A stretch of 64,000 nucleotides of DNA from Bosea vestrisii (GTDB lineage Bacteria; Pseudomonadota; Alphaproteobacteria; Rhizobiales; Beijerinckiaceae), in NCBI RefSeq assembly GCF_030144325.1, contig NZ_CP126307.1:5670001-5734000 (forward strand), given 5' to 3'. Positions 42,927 through 51,939 of the stretch are shown here, piece by piece (position 1 is the stretch's first letter; every line of letters starts with the position of its first letter). The notes under the pieces were generated by a model. That model had not been told where the DNA came from and ran no database searches. It saw only the letters and a list, made by a program, of their open reading frames with translations. A program made the position numbers and the translations under genes.

Positions 42927-44210
42927 TCAGCGCCCGTAGAACCAGCGCGCCGGTACGGTGACGATCTCCGGCACCAGGATCAGCAGCAGAAGCACGGCGA
43001 CCTGCGCCAGCAGGAAGGGCATGACGCCGCGGACGACCTTGTCCATCGGGATGCGGCCGACGGCGCAGACGACGTTCAGCACGACGCCGACCGGCGGGGT
43101 CAGCAGGCCGATGGCGTTGTTGATGATGAACATCACCCCGAAATAGACCGGGTCAATGCCCGCCTGCTTGACGATCGGCATCAGAACCGGTGTCAGGATC
43201 AGCACCGTCGGGATGAAGTCGAGCGCCGTGCCGACGACGATGACGAGGAACATCATCGCGAACATCAGCAGCGTCTTCGATTCGATCAGCGGGCCGAGCA
43301 GGCTTGCAACCTGGCTCGGGATGTCGGCGATGGTGATCAGCCAGGCCGAGACCATTGCCGCCGCGACCAGGAACATCACTGCGGCCGAGGTCTTGAGGGC
43401 GCTGAGCAAGGCCGGGCGCAGATGCTCGAATTTCAGCTCGCGATAGACAAAGCCGCCGACGAAACCGGCATAGACCGCGGCGACGACCGCAGCCTCGGTC
43501 GGTGTAAAGGCGCCCCCCTTCATGCCGCCGATGATCAGGAAGGGCAGGCCGAGTGCCCAGAGGCCGTCGAGCGCCGATCGCCCGACCTCGCGCACGCTGG
43601 CGCGCTGGGGGCGAGCCGCCGGCTCGCCGCGCGCGACGATGTACCAGGTGATGACCAGCGCCAGCCCCATCAGCAGGCCCGGCACTATTCCGGCGAGGAA
43701 GAGGCGGGTGATCGAAACGCCTGCGGCGACGCCGAAAACGACGAAGCCGATCGAGGGCGGGATCACCGGGGCGATGATGCCGCCGGCCGAGATCAGCCCG
43801 GCGGCGCGCGGCAGATTGTAGCCGGCCTGCTTCATCATCGGCAGCAGGATCGCGGCGAGCGCGGCGGTGTCGGCGACGGCCGAGCCCGAGATGCTCGCCA
43901 TGACCAGCGCCGCCAGCACCGCGACATAGCCGAGCCCGCCGCGGACATGGCCGACCAGCGTCACCGCCAGCGCGATGATCCGGCGCGACAGGCCGCCGGC
44001 ATTCATCAGCTCGCCGGCGAGCATGAAGAAGGGTACCGCCATCAGCGGGAAGGAATCGGCGCCGCCGATCAAGTTCTGCGCCAGGATCTGCGAGTCGAAA
44101 GTGCCGAGCTGCAGCATCAGCGCGACGCCGCAGACCAGCAGCGCCATCGCGATCGGCATGCCGAGCGCCATCGCGCCGATCAGCGAGCCCAGGAAGATGA
44201 AGACGGTCAC
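42927..44210 (-). CDS. TRAP transporter large permease DctM
   Basis: A 427-residue, 12-helix permease with intact DctM motifs: LAQNLIGGADSFPLMAVPFFMLAGELMNAGGLS, SISGSAVADTAALAAILLPMM, GGIIAPVIPPSIGFVVFG and the C-terminal GLLTPPVGVVLNVV. Unlike the frameshifted DctM at 11 kb it reads through cleanly. The start overlaps the DctQ stop by 4 bases and the DctP gene follows after 47 bases. Confidence 0.94.
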   Translation of the reverse strand: MTVFIFLGSLIGAMALGMPIAMALLVCGVALMLQLGTFDSQILAQNLIGGADSFPLMAVPFFMLAGELMNAGGLSRRIIALAVTLVGHVRGGLGYVAVLAALVMASISGSAVADTAALAAILLPMMKQAGYNLPRAAGLISAGGIIAPVIPPSIGFVVFGVAAGVSITRLFLAGIVPGLLMGLALVITWYIVARGEPAARPQRASVREVGRSALDGLWALGLPFLIIGGMKGGAFTPTEAAVVAAVYAGFVGGFVYRELKFEHLRPALLSALKTSAAVMFLVAAAMVSAWLITIADIPSQVASLLGPLIESKTLLMFAMMFLVIVVGTALDFIPTVLILTPVLMPIVKQAGIDPVYFGVMFIINNAIGLLTPPVGVVLNVVCAVGRIPMDKVVRGVMPFLLAQVAVLLLLILVPEIVTVPARWFYGR

Positions 44211-44752
44211 GAGCGCTTCTCCGCCGCCTGCTGGTTCTCGAAGGCGGTGAGCTCTTCCGATTCCGCCCCGACGACGAGTTCGTCATCCGGCATGCGGCCG
44301 GTCAGGAGCCGCGCCAGCGCGATCAGGTTGAGCGCGCCGATGCCGATGCCGCCGACCAGACCGGCGAGATAGGTCACGGCGACGGGCACGCCGGTGACCG
44401 GCTGGTGGTTCTCGACATTGATCGAGGCCTGCTGCCAGCAGCCGACGACCAGCATTCCCATGCAGAGCAGCGACAGCGCTTCGACGGCGAGCCGGCACCA
44501 CCAGCGGCCATTGCGGCCGAGCATGGTGACGACGGTGGTCATGCCGAGATGCTGGCCGTCCTTCGCCACCAGGAAGGCGCCGCCGAAGGTCAGCCAGACG
44601 AAGATCAGGCGCGACAGCTCCTCCGAGGAGATGATGCCGGAGCTGAAGCCGTAACGCAGCACGACATTGCCGAAGACCATGGCGATCATCACGACGAAGC
44701 CCGCGATGAGCAGGTCCTCGGTGAGCCGCAGGAGCAGGCCGCGTAGTCTCAT
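44207..44752 (-). CDS. TRAP transporter small permease DctQ
   Basis: A 181-residue, four-helix membrane protein with DctQ features: VVLRYGFSSGIISSEELSRLIFVWLTFGGAF and KDGQHLGMTTVV. The N-terminus (MRLRGLLLRLTEDLLIAGFV) overlaps the amidohydrolase stop by 4 bases, and its end overlaps DctM. It therefore belongs to one transcript from the amidohydrolase to DctP. Confidence 0.91.
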   Translation of the reverse strand: MRLRGLLLRLTEDLLIAGFVVMIAMVFGNVVLRYGFSSGIISSEELSRLIFVWLTFGGAFLVAKDGQHLGMTTVVTMLGRNGRWWCRLAVEALSLLCMGMLVVGCWQQASINVENHQPVTGVPVAVTYLAGLVGGIGIGALNLIALARLLTGRMPDDELVVGAESEELTAFENQQAAEKRS

Positions 44753-45717
44753 GAGGCGGTTTCCTCGGCTGCGAGCCCATACCAGCGCGCGGCGTTGTCA
44801 TGGAACAGGGCAAGGCGTTCAGCCGCCGGCCGCTCATGGACCGCGGCCTTGAACACGTCGAAGATCGTGCCGAACGAGGCGCAGAGGCTGTCGACCGGGA
44901 AATTGCTGGCGAAGGCGCAGCGCTCGGCGCCGAAGGCTTCGATCACGCCCACTATCACCGGCGCCTGCAAGTCCAGCGTCCAGTCCTGGCCGGGCATGCC
45001 GATGCCGGAGATCTTGGCGACGACATTGGGTTCGCGTGCGAGACGGTCGAGAGCGATGCGCCAGGCGGATAGGCCCTCGGCGCTGCGGTCGGCCGGCAGG
45101 CCGGCATGGTTCAGGATGATGGTCGTCGCCGGGAAGTCGCGGGCGAGCTCGGCGGCCTCATCGAGGTGCCACCACGGCGTCTGCAGGTCGAAGCTCAGTC
45201 CGGCCCCGGCCAGCAGCGCATAACCGTTGCGCCACTTTTGATCGCGCATCGAGCCAGGCGCGGCGAAGCCGGGACGATGCTCCCCGCGAGCAATGGCCTT
45301 GGGCTTGTGCCGGACGCTGCGGACCAGAGGCAGGTTGCGATAGGCCGTGACGAGCTCACCGACATCCTCGCGGTCGAGCCAGATCTGGCCGATCGCCGCG
45401 CTCGGCAGGCTGTGCTCGCGAGCGACATCGCTGGCCCAGCGCATCTCGCCGACGGGATCGCGCGGGTCCCATTCGCCTTCCATCAGCACGCTGCCGACGA
45501 CGAGATGGCCCTCGGTGACGCGGCGATAATCGGCCGGCATGAAGTCGCGCTTGATCGCGCTGTAGTCGCCATAGCGAAAGGCGACTGTGTGGTCGCTCAG
45601 CCAGGGGTGATAATTGCGTGCGAGGTCGAAGAAATGGTGGTGGGCGTCGATGATCGGCAGATCGTCATCGACGCCGGAGGCGAGGAAGCGGGCGCGCTGG
45701 TCGGAACTCGCAACCAT
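44749..45717 (-). CDS. Amidohydrolase-2 family metal-dependent hydrolase
   Basis: A 322-residue TIM-barrel hydrolase: the N-terminal metal motif IIDAHHHFFDL, barrel residues VRSVRHKP, IILNHAGLP (metal His) and the terminal FASNFPVDSL with the catalytic Asp. Members cleave lactones (for example fuconolactone or 2-pyrone dicarboxylate) or amide bonds. It is the first gene before the TRAP genes and is coupled to DctQ by overlap. A lactonase acting on the imported or related acid is likely but not proven. Confidence 0.9.
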   Translation of the reverse strand: MVASSDQRARFLASGVDDDLPIIDAHHHFFDLARNYHPWLSDHTVAFRYGDYSAIKRDFMPADYRRVTEGHLVVGSVLMEGEWDPRDPVGEMRWASDVAREHSLPSAAIGQIWLDREDVGELVTAYRNLPLVRSVRHKPKAIARGEHRPGFAAPGSMRDQKWRNGYALLAGAGLSFDLQTPWWHLDEAAELARDFPATTIILNHAGLPADRSAEGLSAWRIALDRLAREPNVVAKISGIGMPGQDWTLDLQAPVIVGVIEAFGAERCAFASNFPVDSLCASFGTIFDVFKAAVHERPAAERLALFHDNAARWYGLAAEETAS

Positions 45718-45846
45718 GGTTCAGCTCCGCAGCAGCGGAAGGCTGACGTGATTCAAGCTGTGCCCGGCCGGTCCGGTGCTCGCGCCCGTCATCCCTGCCT
45801 CCCGATCGTTTCCTCAGCATCGCCGTTTCCGATTAGGTTCAGGCGA

Positions 45847-47280
45847 TTATTGTATGCTGCATACAGAATGTTGCAGCGAAGTCAAAAGCGCGCCGGGGTT
45901 GAACAGCGCGTCCTGCTCACGGCGCAGGCGAACCAGCGTCGTGCTCTCGTCAAGCGCGATGTCGGCGCAAGTCACTACGGCGCCGCGCGCCACCTTGCGC
46001 ACCATTGGCCGCCCGGAGGTGAGGTAGTAGGGGACGGGCTCGCTCGGCCCGAGCGGGCGGGCGGGGGTCAATTGCGGCTCCAACCCCTCGATGACATGAC
46101 GATAGCCCATGATCAGCGTCTCGCCCGGTTCGAGATCGCGGCTCGCCCGCGCCGTCAGGTCGACGCGCGGCAGGACCTCGGCGCCGCCGGTCGACTGGCC
46201 AAGCAGGGCGGCCGACAGCGCCGACATCGGCGCTTCCGCCCCGAGCAGATGCACTGGATTGTGCAGCAGGACATAGCGGCCGTCCGGCGAGCACGGGATG
46301 CCCTTGCCGGCAAAGAGCTTGCCGGTGGCGATATCAGGCGTCTCGGCGATGACGAAGACGCCGCCGGCGAAGGAAAGCTCGTCCGGCCGGCGCAGGCAGT
46401 TGAACATGTCGACGCGGCCCGTGCCGGAGAGCAGGCCGCCCTCGGCCGCCGGCCGGAACAGGCTCGGCAGTTCGGTGGTGCGCGCGATCGGTGCATGCAT
46501 CGCCGCGACGTCCGGCATCAGCCCGGTATGGTTGGCGACGATGCCCATCTCGCAGAGGTCGGGCACGGTGGCGCGCGGGAAGGGCAATCTGGCGCGGGCG
46601 TCGAGCAAGGCGAGCGGGTCGCTGCCGAGCTTGCCGAAAGCCCCGGCGAAATCAGCGGCCGGCACAGCTTTTTCCCAAGCGGTGACCGTGCCGGCCTCCG
46701 AATCCCAGACAAAGTCGGACTCGGATGACTTGCCGGCGGCGACGATCGGCAGGCCGAGCACGCGGGCCCAGCCGATCAGCCCGATCAGCAGGCTCGGCTG
46801 GTCGCCGTCGACCGGGGTATGCACGACGCCGTTCTGCCTGGCGCGATGCGCCAGGATCGGGCCGATGATGCATTCGGCCTCCTTGGTCACCATGACGAGA
46901 TGGCGGCCGGCCTCAATCGCCGCGAGCGCGGTCATCGCGGCGCCTTCCGGATCGCCAGTCGCCTCGACGACGACGTCGACGGCAAGTCCTTCGAGATGGG
47001 CGGCATCGCCGATCAGCGCGACCAGTCCGCGTTCGAGCGCAGCCTTGGCCTCGGCGGCGCTATGGCAGGCGATGATCTCGCCTTCGGTCAGGCCGCCGGC
47101 GAGCGCCGCCTTGCGCGCGCGGCCGATGTCGAGGTCGCAGACGACGCGCGGCTCGATATGCGGGGCGCGTCGGGCTTGGCCGATGAAGCTCGCGCCGAAC
47201 TCCCCGGCGCCGACCAGGGCGGCGGAGATCATACGATCGGGAGCGCTGGGCTTCAGCGCGAACAGGTTCTCGATATTCAC
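45847..47280 (-). CDS. SAF-domain NAD(P)-dependent dehydrogenase-like protein
   Basis: A 477-residue protein with an N-terminal Rossmann domain (SAALVGAGEFGASFIGQ; VVVEATGDPEGAAMTALAAIEAG; VTKEAECIIGPIL), resembling homoserine dehydrogenase, and a C-terminal SAF-type beta domain (GAEVLPRVDLTARASRDLEPGETL). This family turns up in several sugar-acid catabolic clusters, but its reaction is little described. It lies 39 bases after the cyclase gene. Its stop codon is immediately before a perfect inverted repeat in the 3' end of the gene. Confidence 0.85.
   Translation of the reverse strand: MNIENLFALKPSAPDRMISAALVGAGEFGASFIGQARRAPHIEPRVVCDLDIGRARKAALAGGLTEGEIIACHSAAEAKAALERGLVALIGDAAHLEGLAVDVVVEATGDPEGAAMTALAAIEAGRHLVMVTKEAECIIGPILAHRARQNGVVHTPVDGDQPSLLIGLIGWARVLGLPIVAAGKSSESDFVWDSEAGTVTAWEKAVPAADFAGAFGKLGSDPLALLDARARLPFPRATVPDLCEMGIVANHTGLMPDVAAMHAPIARTTELPSLFRPAAEGGLLSGTGRVDMFNCLRRPDELSFAGGVFVIAETPDIATGKLFAGKGIPCSPDGRYVLLHNPVHLLGAEAPMSALSAALLGQSTGGAEVLPRVDLTARASRDLEPGETLIMGYRHVIEGLEPQLTPARPLGPSEPVPYYLTSGRPMVRKVARGAVVTCADIALDESTTLVRLRREQDALFNPGALLTSLQHSVCSIQ
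45851..45865. promoter_or_regulatory. Inverted repeat, possible operator of amidohydrolase-TRAP genes
   Basis: TGTATGC-T-GCATACA is a perfect 15-base inverted repeat overlapping the last codons of the SAF gene, 134 bases upstream of the amidohydrolase start. It shares the core TGTATGC with the GntR palindrome at 48053-48072, so it may be another site for the same regulator. Confidence 0.45.
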
Positions 47281-47319
47281 TAGGGAAGCTTTCGTTTGGA
47301 TGGGGCAGGGCGGGAGCCG

Positions 47320-47991
47320 TCAGACGGCCAGGCCCTCGATGGCGTAGATGCGGGCGGGGGCGCCGTCGGCGTTCGGGATGAGCAGCGGCGCCGCCGAGAA
47401 CAGGTTGCGCGGCGCCTTCAGCTTGCTGGTGTTGACGACGTATTCGATCAGCGTGACGCCATGGCTGAGCAGGATGTGATGCGTCACATGTTCGGGCTTG
47501 GGCACTTCCTTGCCTTCGAGCAGCAGCCGGATCGGATAGTCCTGCGGGAAGTCGAAGGCGACGGCGGTCGGCTTGCGCTCCGCCAGCCACTGCGCCGCTT
47601 CCAGCGTCAGCCAGGGCGCCTCGGTCCAGAAGCTCTTGTCCTGATAGTCGCGTCGGTCGTTCCATTGGGTGGCGAGCAGCAGGATTTCGCCCTCGGCGCC
47701 GCCGGGATCGGCCGCAGCGAGATGCTCGGGGCCGATGGGTTCGTTGGCCGGCCGCCCGCTCAGGTCGAGCACGCGGCAGGGGCCGACCACCTGGCTGAGC
47801 GGTGTCGTCTCGATCGTCGGCGCGCCGGCGACGAAATGCGCGGCGGCGTCGACATGCGAGAAGCCATGGCAGGGGCCGTTGATCTTGGACACCCGGAACT
47901 GGTCGCCCGCGGCGATGTCGCCCTTGATCGAAAGCTCCACCGGCCAGCGGAAATGCGGCGCGATCGGCATGGAGAGGTCGACGATGTTCAT
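47320..47991 (-). CDS. Cyclase-family hydrolase (kynurenine formamidase-like)
   Basis: A 223-residue protein of the cyclase fold (PF04199-like), metal-binding motif GFSHVDAAAHFVAG (HxDxxxH), plus SHGVTLIEYVVNTSKL. ATG 47991 (MNIVDLSMPI) gives the normal length; the frame continues upstream across the promoter, but that is not coding. Members hydrolyse N-formylkynurenine, isatin or lactones. It is the first gene of the minus-strand group, divergent from the GntR regulator with its palindromic operator in between. Confidence 0.88.
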   Translation of the reverse strand: MNIVDLSMPIAPHFRWPVELSIKGDIAAGDQFRVSKINGPCHGFSHVDAAAHFVAGAPTIETTPLSQVVGPCRVLDLSGRPANEPIGPEHLAAADPGGAEGEILLLATQWNDRRDYQDKSFWTEAPWLTLEAAQWLAERKPTAVAFDFPQDYPIRLLLEGKEVPKPEHVTHHILLSHGVTLIEYVVNTSKLKAPRNLFSAAPLLIPNADGAPARIYAIEGLAV

Positions 47992-48052
47992 GGCGATGTC
48001 CCGAACACGGAAGGGGATGCCGGTTGCCCGGCGGCTCCGTTCTAGGTGCCTG

Positions 48053-48072
48053 AATTCTTGTATGCAAGAATT
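48053..48072. promoter_or_regulatory. GntR operator, divergent promoter
   Basis: AATTCTTG-TATG-CAAGAATT is a perfect 20-base inverted repeat between the cyclase gene and the GntR gene (39 bases before the latter's start). The core TCTTGTATGCAAGA differs by only one base from the palindrome at 51791-51804. It fits FadR-type GntR operators in size and symmetry and should be the autoregulated site of the 48111 regulator. Confidence 0.75.
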
Positions 48073-48110
48073 TTTCGACAGCGAGCCGGGCGCGCGATAT
48101 ACAGGGAGCC

Positions 48111-48845
48111 ATGGATAGCCCGGCCGATACGACCCCACTCGCAGCGCTTCTCGCCCAGTTGCCGCAGCCTCAGCCGGGGCGGCGCAAGGGCGCCCTGCAT
48201 GGCAGCACGGTCGCGCAATTGCGCAATCTGATCGTCACGGGGGCGCTGGCGCCTGGCGCCAAGCTGAACGAGCGCGAACTCTGCCTGCAGCTCGGCGTCT
48301 CGCGCACGCCGGTTCGCGAGGCGATCAAGACGCTGACTCAGGATGGCCTGCTACGCGCGCTGCCGAACAAGTCGTCCGTCGTCGCCGAGCTCGATGTCGG
48401 CGAGATCGAGGCGCTGATCGACGTCGTCTCGACGATCGAGGGGCTGGCCGGGGAACTCGCCGCGGCCCGCGTCAGCGACGAGGCCGTCGCCGAGATCGGC
48501 ATGCTGCACTACCGGATGCTGCTGCATCACACGCGCGACGAGCTGCCCGGCTATTTCGAGGCCAACAAGGCCTTCCATCGCCGCATCGTCGAGCTATCCG
48601 GCAATCCTGTCCTGCTTTGGATCTGGGAGCTGCTGGCGCTCAGGGTCGACCGTGCCCGGTATTCGTCGAATCTCTGGCCGAAGCGCTGGAAGATGGCGAT
48701 CCAGGAGCACGAGCAGATCCTGGCGGCGCTCACCGCCGGCGATGCCGCGCTGGCGAGACATCGCTTGAGCGAGCATGTCCGCAACGGCCTATCAGGCCTT
48801 GTCGCGGCCCTGAAGGACAAGGCGGTCAGGCCGGACAGCGCCTGA
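48111..48845 (+). CDS. GntR-family regulator with FCD domain
   Basis: A 244-residue FadR-subfamily regulator: winged helix (VAQLRNLIVTGALAPGAKLNERE; LGVSRTPVREAIKTLTQDGLL) and FCD helical domain with metal-site residues in LPGYFEANKAFHRRIVELSGN and IQEHEQILAALTAGDAALA. It is divergent from the cyclase-SAF-amidohydrolase-TRAP group and convergent with the CoA-transferase operon. Nearly identical palindromes before both groups suggest that it controls the whole 41.9-52.8 kb island. Confidence 0.93.
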   Translation: MDSPADTTPLAALLAQLPQPQPGRRKGALHGSTVAQLRNLIVTGALAPGAKLNERELCLQLGVSRTPVREAIKTLTQDGLLRALPNKSSVVAELDVGEIEALIDVVSTIEGLAGELAAARVSDEAVAEIGMLHYRMLLHHTRDELPGYFEANKAFHRRIVELSGNPVLLWIWELLALRVDRARYSSNLWPKRWKMAIQEHEQILAALTAGDAALARHRLSEHVRNGLSGLVAALKDKAVRPDSA

Positions 48846-48852
48846 TTGCTGG

Positions 48853-49737
48853 TCAGTGCGGCGCCTGATCCGCCTCCGGCAGCACCTTGAGCACCGCGAT
48901 CGCGTCGAGCTCGCTATGGCCCTGCGCGATCAGTATCCGGTAAAGCGTCGTCGCCTGCGCCACCATCGGCATGGCCAGATGCTGCTCGCGCCCGGCCTCC
49001 ATCAGCATTTCGAGGTCCTTCAGCACCTGCCTGGCATAGCCCTTTGGTGCGAAGTCGCGCGCGACCATGCGCGGCATCATCGCCTGCAGCACCGCCGAAT
49101 TGCCGAGGCCCGGCGCCAATGCCGCCGGGATCTTGTCGGCATCGACGCCATAGGCTTCGGCGAGCCGCAGCGATTCCGCCACCACGACGTAGTTGGTCAG
49201 GCACAGCGCCTGGTTGACCAGCTTGGTCGCCTGGCCGGCGCCGACCGCGCCCATATGGGTGAAGAGGCCGAGGCTCTCGGCCAGCGGCCGCACCGCCGCG
49301 ATCGCCTCCGGCGTGCCGCCGGCCATGATCGCGAGCTTGCCTGCCTCCGCCGCGGGCGGGCCGCCCGAGACGGGCGCATCGATGAAGCCGATGCCAGCCT
49401 CCGCCAGCGCCGCCGCGAGCGCCTTGGTCACGCCGATCTCGGTGGTCGAGAAATCGATGACGATCGCGCCGGGTTGCGGCTTGGCCGAGAGGATGCCGCC
49501 TTCGCCGCTGATCACGGCCTGCACCGCCTTGGTGGTGGTCACCGCGATGCAGACCAGGTTGGCGCGCTCGGCGACCTCGGCCGGGGAGGCGGCGAGTACG
49601 ACGCCTATCGCTTCCGCTTCCGCCCGGCGGGCCGGGTCGAGATCATAGCCGACGACCGTGCGGCCGGTCGCGATCAGGCGCTTGCAGAAGCCCGCGCCCA
49701 TCAGCCCGAGACCGATGAAGCCGATGGTCTCGCTCAT
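48853..49737 (-). CDS. 3-hydroxyisobutyrate-type beta-hydroxyacid dehydrogenase
   Basis: A 294-residue NAD(P)-dependent dehydrogenase: nucleotide motif IGFIGLGLMGAGFCKRL, substrate motif DAPVSGGPPAAEAGKL, catalytic Lys in GAGQATKLVNQALCLTNY. Relatives oxidise 3-hydroxyisobutyrate, tartronate semialdehyde or L-threonate. It is the last gene of the CoA-transferase operon and overlaps the enoyl-CoA hydratase by 4 bases, which points to a beta-hydroxy acid intermediate. Confidence 0.92.
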   Translation of the reverse strand: MSETIGFIGLGLMGAGFCKRLIATGRTVVGYDLDPARRAEAEAIGVVLAASPAEVAERANLVCIAVTTTKAVQAVISGEGGILSAKPQPGAIVIDFSTTEIGVTKALAAALAEAGIGFIDAPVSGGPPAAEAGKLAIMAGGTPEAIAAVRPLAESLGLFTHMGAVGAGQATKLVNQALCLTNYVVVAESLRLAEAYGVDADKIPAALAPGLGNSAVLQAMMPRMVARDFAPKGYARQVLKDLEMLMEAGREQHLAMPMVAQATTLYRILIAQGHSELDAIAVLKVLPEADQAPH

Positions 49738-50516
49738 TTGCCCTGCCAGTTCGGCGTGCGCTTGCCGAGGAAGGCTTCCATGCCCTCGCGGAAATCGGCG
49801 CTGGTGTAGCAGAGGGTGACGAGGTCATCGCCGTCGATATCGGCGCTCGCCGCTGCCGTGAGTCGGCGCAGCGCCTCCTTGGTCGCGCGCATCGTCAGCG
49901 GCGCATGGCCGCGGATCGTTTCCGCCAGCTCCTTCACCCGCGCCATCAGCGCCGCATGGTCGGCGACGAGCTCGTTGTAGAGGCCGACGCGATGGCCTTC
50001 CTCGGCCTCGACCAGCCTGGCGGTGAAGATGATGTCCTTGACCCGGGCCGGGCCGAGCAGGCTGGCGAGGCGGGCATAGTTCGCCATCGACAGGCAGTTG
50101 CCGAGCGTGCGCGCCACAGGGAAGCCGAAGCGGGCCGATTGCGTCGCGATCCGAAGGTCGCAGGCGCAGGCGATCGCCGCACCGCCGCCGGTGACCGCGC
50201 CGGCGATCGCCGCAATGGTCGGTACCGGGCAGCTTTCGATCGCGGTGATCACCCGCTCGATCCGGTTCTCATAGGCGAGGGCGTCCTCCGCCGTCTTGAA
50301 CTCGCGGAACTGGGCGATGTCGGTGCCGGCCGCGAAGGCTTTGTCGCCAGCGCCGGTGACGACGAACACTTTCGGTGCGCCGTGCTTTCCTGGATTGCCG
50401 AGGATTTCGGCCAGCCCTTCATACATGGCGAAGGTCAGCGCATTGCGTGCCTGCGGCCGGTTGAGCGTCACCGTGCCGATCCCGTCGGCGACGTCGTAGA
50501 GAATCTCGTCGTTCAT
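49734..50516 (-). CDS. Enoyl-CoA hydratase/isomerase-family protein
   Basis: A 260-residue crotonase-fold enzyme: TVTLNRPQARNALTFAM, the oxyanion loops KAFAAGTDIAQF and IAGAVTGGGAAIACACDLRIA, and GFPVARTLGNCLSMAN. The position that carries a catalytic Glu in true hydratases is not clearly an acid here, so it may be an isomerase, hydrolase or lyase. ATG 50516 gives the family start MNDEILYDVADGIG. Preceded by the CoA-transferase with 10 bases between. Confidence 0.9.
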   Translation of the reverse strand: MNDEILYDVADGIGTVTLNRPQARNALTFAMYEGLAEILGNPGKHGAPKVFVVTGAGDKAFAAGTDIAQFREFKTAEDALAYENRIERVITAIESCPVPTIAAIAGAVTGGGAAIACACDLRIATQSARFGFPVARTLGNCLSMANYARLASLLGPARVKDIIFTARLVEAEEGHRVGLYNELVADHAALMARVKELAETIRGHAPLTMRATKEALRRLTAAASADIDGDDLVTLCYTSADFREGMEAFLGKRTPNWQGK

Positions 50517-50526
50517 TGGATGCCTT

Positions 50527-51720
50527 TCAGATGGCGCCTTCGGCCTTGAGGCCGGCGATCGCCGCTTCATCGAAACCGAGCTCGGCGAGGATTTCGTGGT
50601 TATGGTCGCCGGCATCCGGTGTCGGCGTCGCGATGCTGGCCGGCGTGCGCGAAAGGCTGACCGGCTCGCCGACGACGCGGATGTCGCCGAGCTTGGGATG
50701 GTGGACCGGCTGCGCGATGCCGAGATGCTGGACCTGCGGGTCGTCGAAGACGGCATCGACCGCATAGATAGGCCCGGCCGGCACGGAGGCGGCCTCGAAT
50801 GCCGCGAGCCAATCGGCGCTGTCCCGTGTGGACATGATCTCCTCGAGCAGCACGCGCAATTCAGGGCGTGCCGCGAAGCGCTTCTCCATATTGTCATAAC
50901 GCGGATCGGTCGTGAGCTCCGGCCTGCCGAGCGCGCCGCAGAAGGAGCGCCAGTGTCCCTCGGCGCCGACGCCGAGATTGATATGGCCGTCGCGCGTCGC
51001 ATAGACGCCCATTGGCGTCGCATAGGGATGGTCGTTGCCGGCCTGCGGCGGCACCTTGCCCTCGACCAGATAGCGCGCAACCTGGAAGTCCATCATGCCG
51101 ATCTGGGCTTCGAGCAGCGAGGTCTGCACCCATTGCCCCTTGCCCGAGACGGCGCGCTCCTGCAGCGCCACCAGCGCGCCGATCGCGCCATAGAGCCCGG
51201 CGGCGGAATCGGCGACGGCGATGCCGGCGCGCACCGGTCCCTGGCCGGGCAGGCCGGTGACCGACATCATCCCGCCCATGCCCTGGGCGATCTGGTCGAA
51301 GCCGGCGCGCAGGCGATAGGGCCCGCTCTGGCCGAAGCCCGAGATCGAGACCAGGATCAGCCGCGGATTGAGCGCATGCAGCGTCTCGAAATCGAGGCCG
51401 AGCCGCTGCTTCACATCGGGCCGGAAATTCTCGACCAGGAGGTCGGCGTCGGCGATCAGCTTGCGCAGGATCGCCTTGGCCGGCTCCTTCTTCAGGTTGA
51501 GCGTGAGCGAACGCTTGTTCCGGTGCAGGTTCTGCATGTCGTAGCCATGCCGCGGCCCGCTCATGTTCTCGTTCGGGTCGATACCCGGCGGGCTTTCGAT
51601 TTTGATCACGTCGGCGCCGAAATCAGCGAAGATGCGGGCGCAGGTCGGCCCGGCGCGCACGCGCGTCAGATCGAGCACGCGCAGGCGTTCGAGGGCGGTG
51701 GACGGCGTCGGGCGAGGCAT
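50527..51720 (-). CDS. CaiB/BaiF family III CoA-transferase
   Basis: A 397-residue family III CoA-transferase: LERLRVLDLTRVRAGPTCARIFADFGADVIKIE, then RNKRSLTLNLKKEPAK, FSQSGPYRLR-like wording (GFGQSGPYRLRAGFDQIAQGMGG) and AVADSAAGLYGAIGALVAL that follows the active-site Asp. It activates an organic acid by moving CoA from a donor thioester. First gene of the minus-strand operon, with a palindromic operator 70-85 bases upstream of its start. Confidence 0.93.
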   Translation of the reverse strand: MPRPTPSTALERLRVLDLTRVRAGPTCARIFADFGADVIKIESPPGIDPNENMSGPRHGYDMQNLHRNKRSLTLNLKKEPAKAILRKLIADADLLVENFRPDVKQRLGLDFETLHALNPRLILVSISGFGQSGPYRLRAGFDQIAQGMGGMMSVTGLPGQGPVRAGIAVADSAAGLYGAIGALVALQERAVSGKGQWVQTSLLEAQIGMMDFQVARYLVEGKVPPQAGNDHPYATPMGVYATRDGHINLGVGAEGHWRSFCGALGRPELTTDPRYDNMEKRFAARPELRVLLEEIMSTRDSADWLAAFEAASVPAGPIYAVDAVFDDPQVQHLGIAQPVHHPKLGDIRVVGEPVSLSRTPASIATPTPDAGDHNHEILAELGFDEAAIAGLKAEGAI

Positions 51721-51789
51721 GATGATCCGGATGCGTGACAGGGGCGCCGACTATCCTGTCATCGTCTGAGGGCGTCAATCTTAAGTGCC

Positions 51790-51805
51790 ATCTTGCATGC
51801 AAGAT
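51790..51805. promoter_or_regulatory. GntR operator, second copy
   Basis: ATCTTGCATGCAAGAT is a perfect 16-base palindrome between the divergent CoA-transferase and dehydrogenase genes. Its core TCTTGCATGCAAGA differs by one base from that at 48056-48069 near the GntR gene. It probably binds the same regulator and places both operons in one regulon. Confidence 0.72.
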
Positions 51806-51939
51806 CGGCAGGAGAACCATGCGCCAGCCGGACAACGGGCGTACGCAAGCAGTAGGGCAGCGGCGTTGACGTCCAGCTGGAAGCTTTGCGAGCTTGTCGC
51901 GCAGAGTCGGCAACGGACGCGAGAACCGGGAGGATGACG

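Noticed and set aside
45106..46728. 540-codon plus-strand frame opposite the amidohydrolase and SAF genes
   Set aside because: It runs across two genes and their intergenic space and shows no domain.
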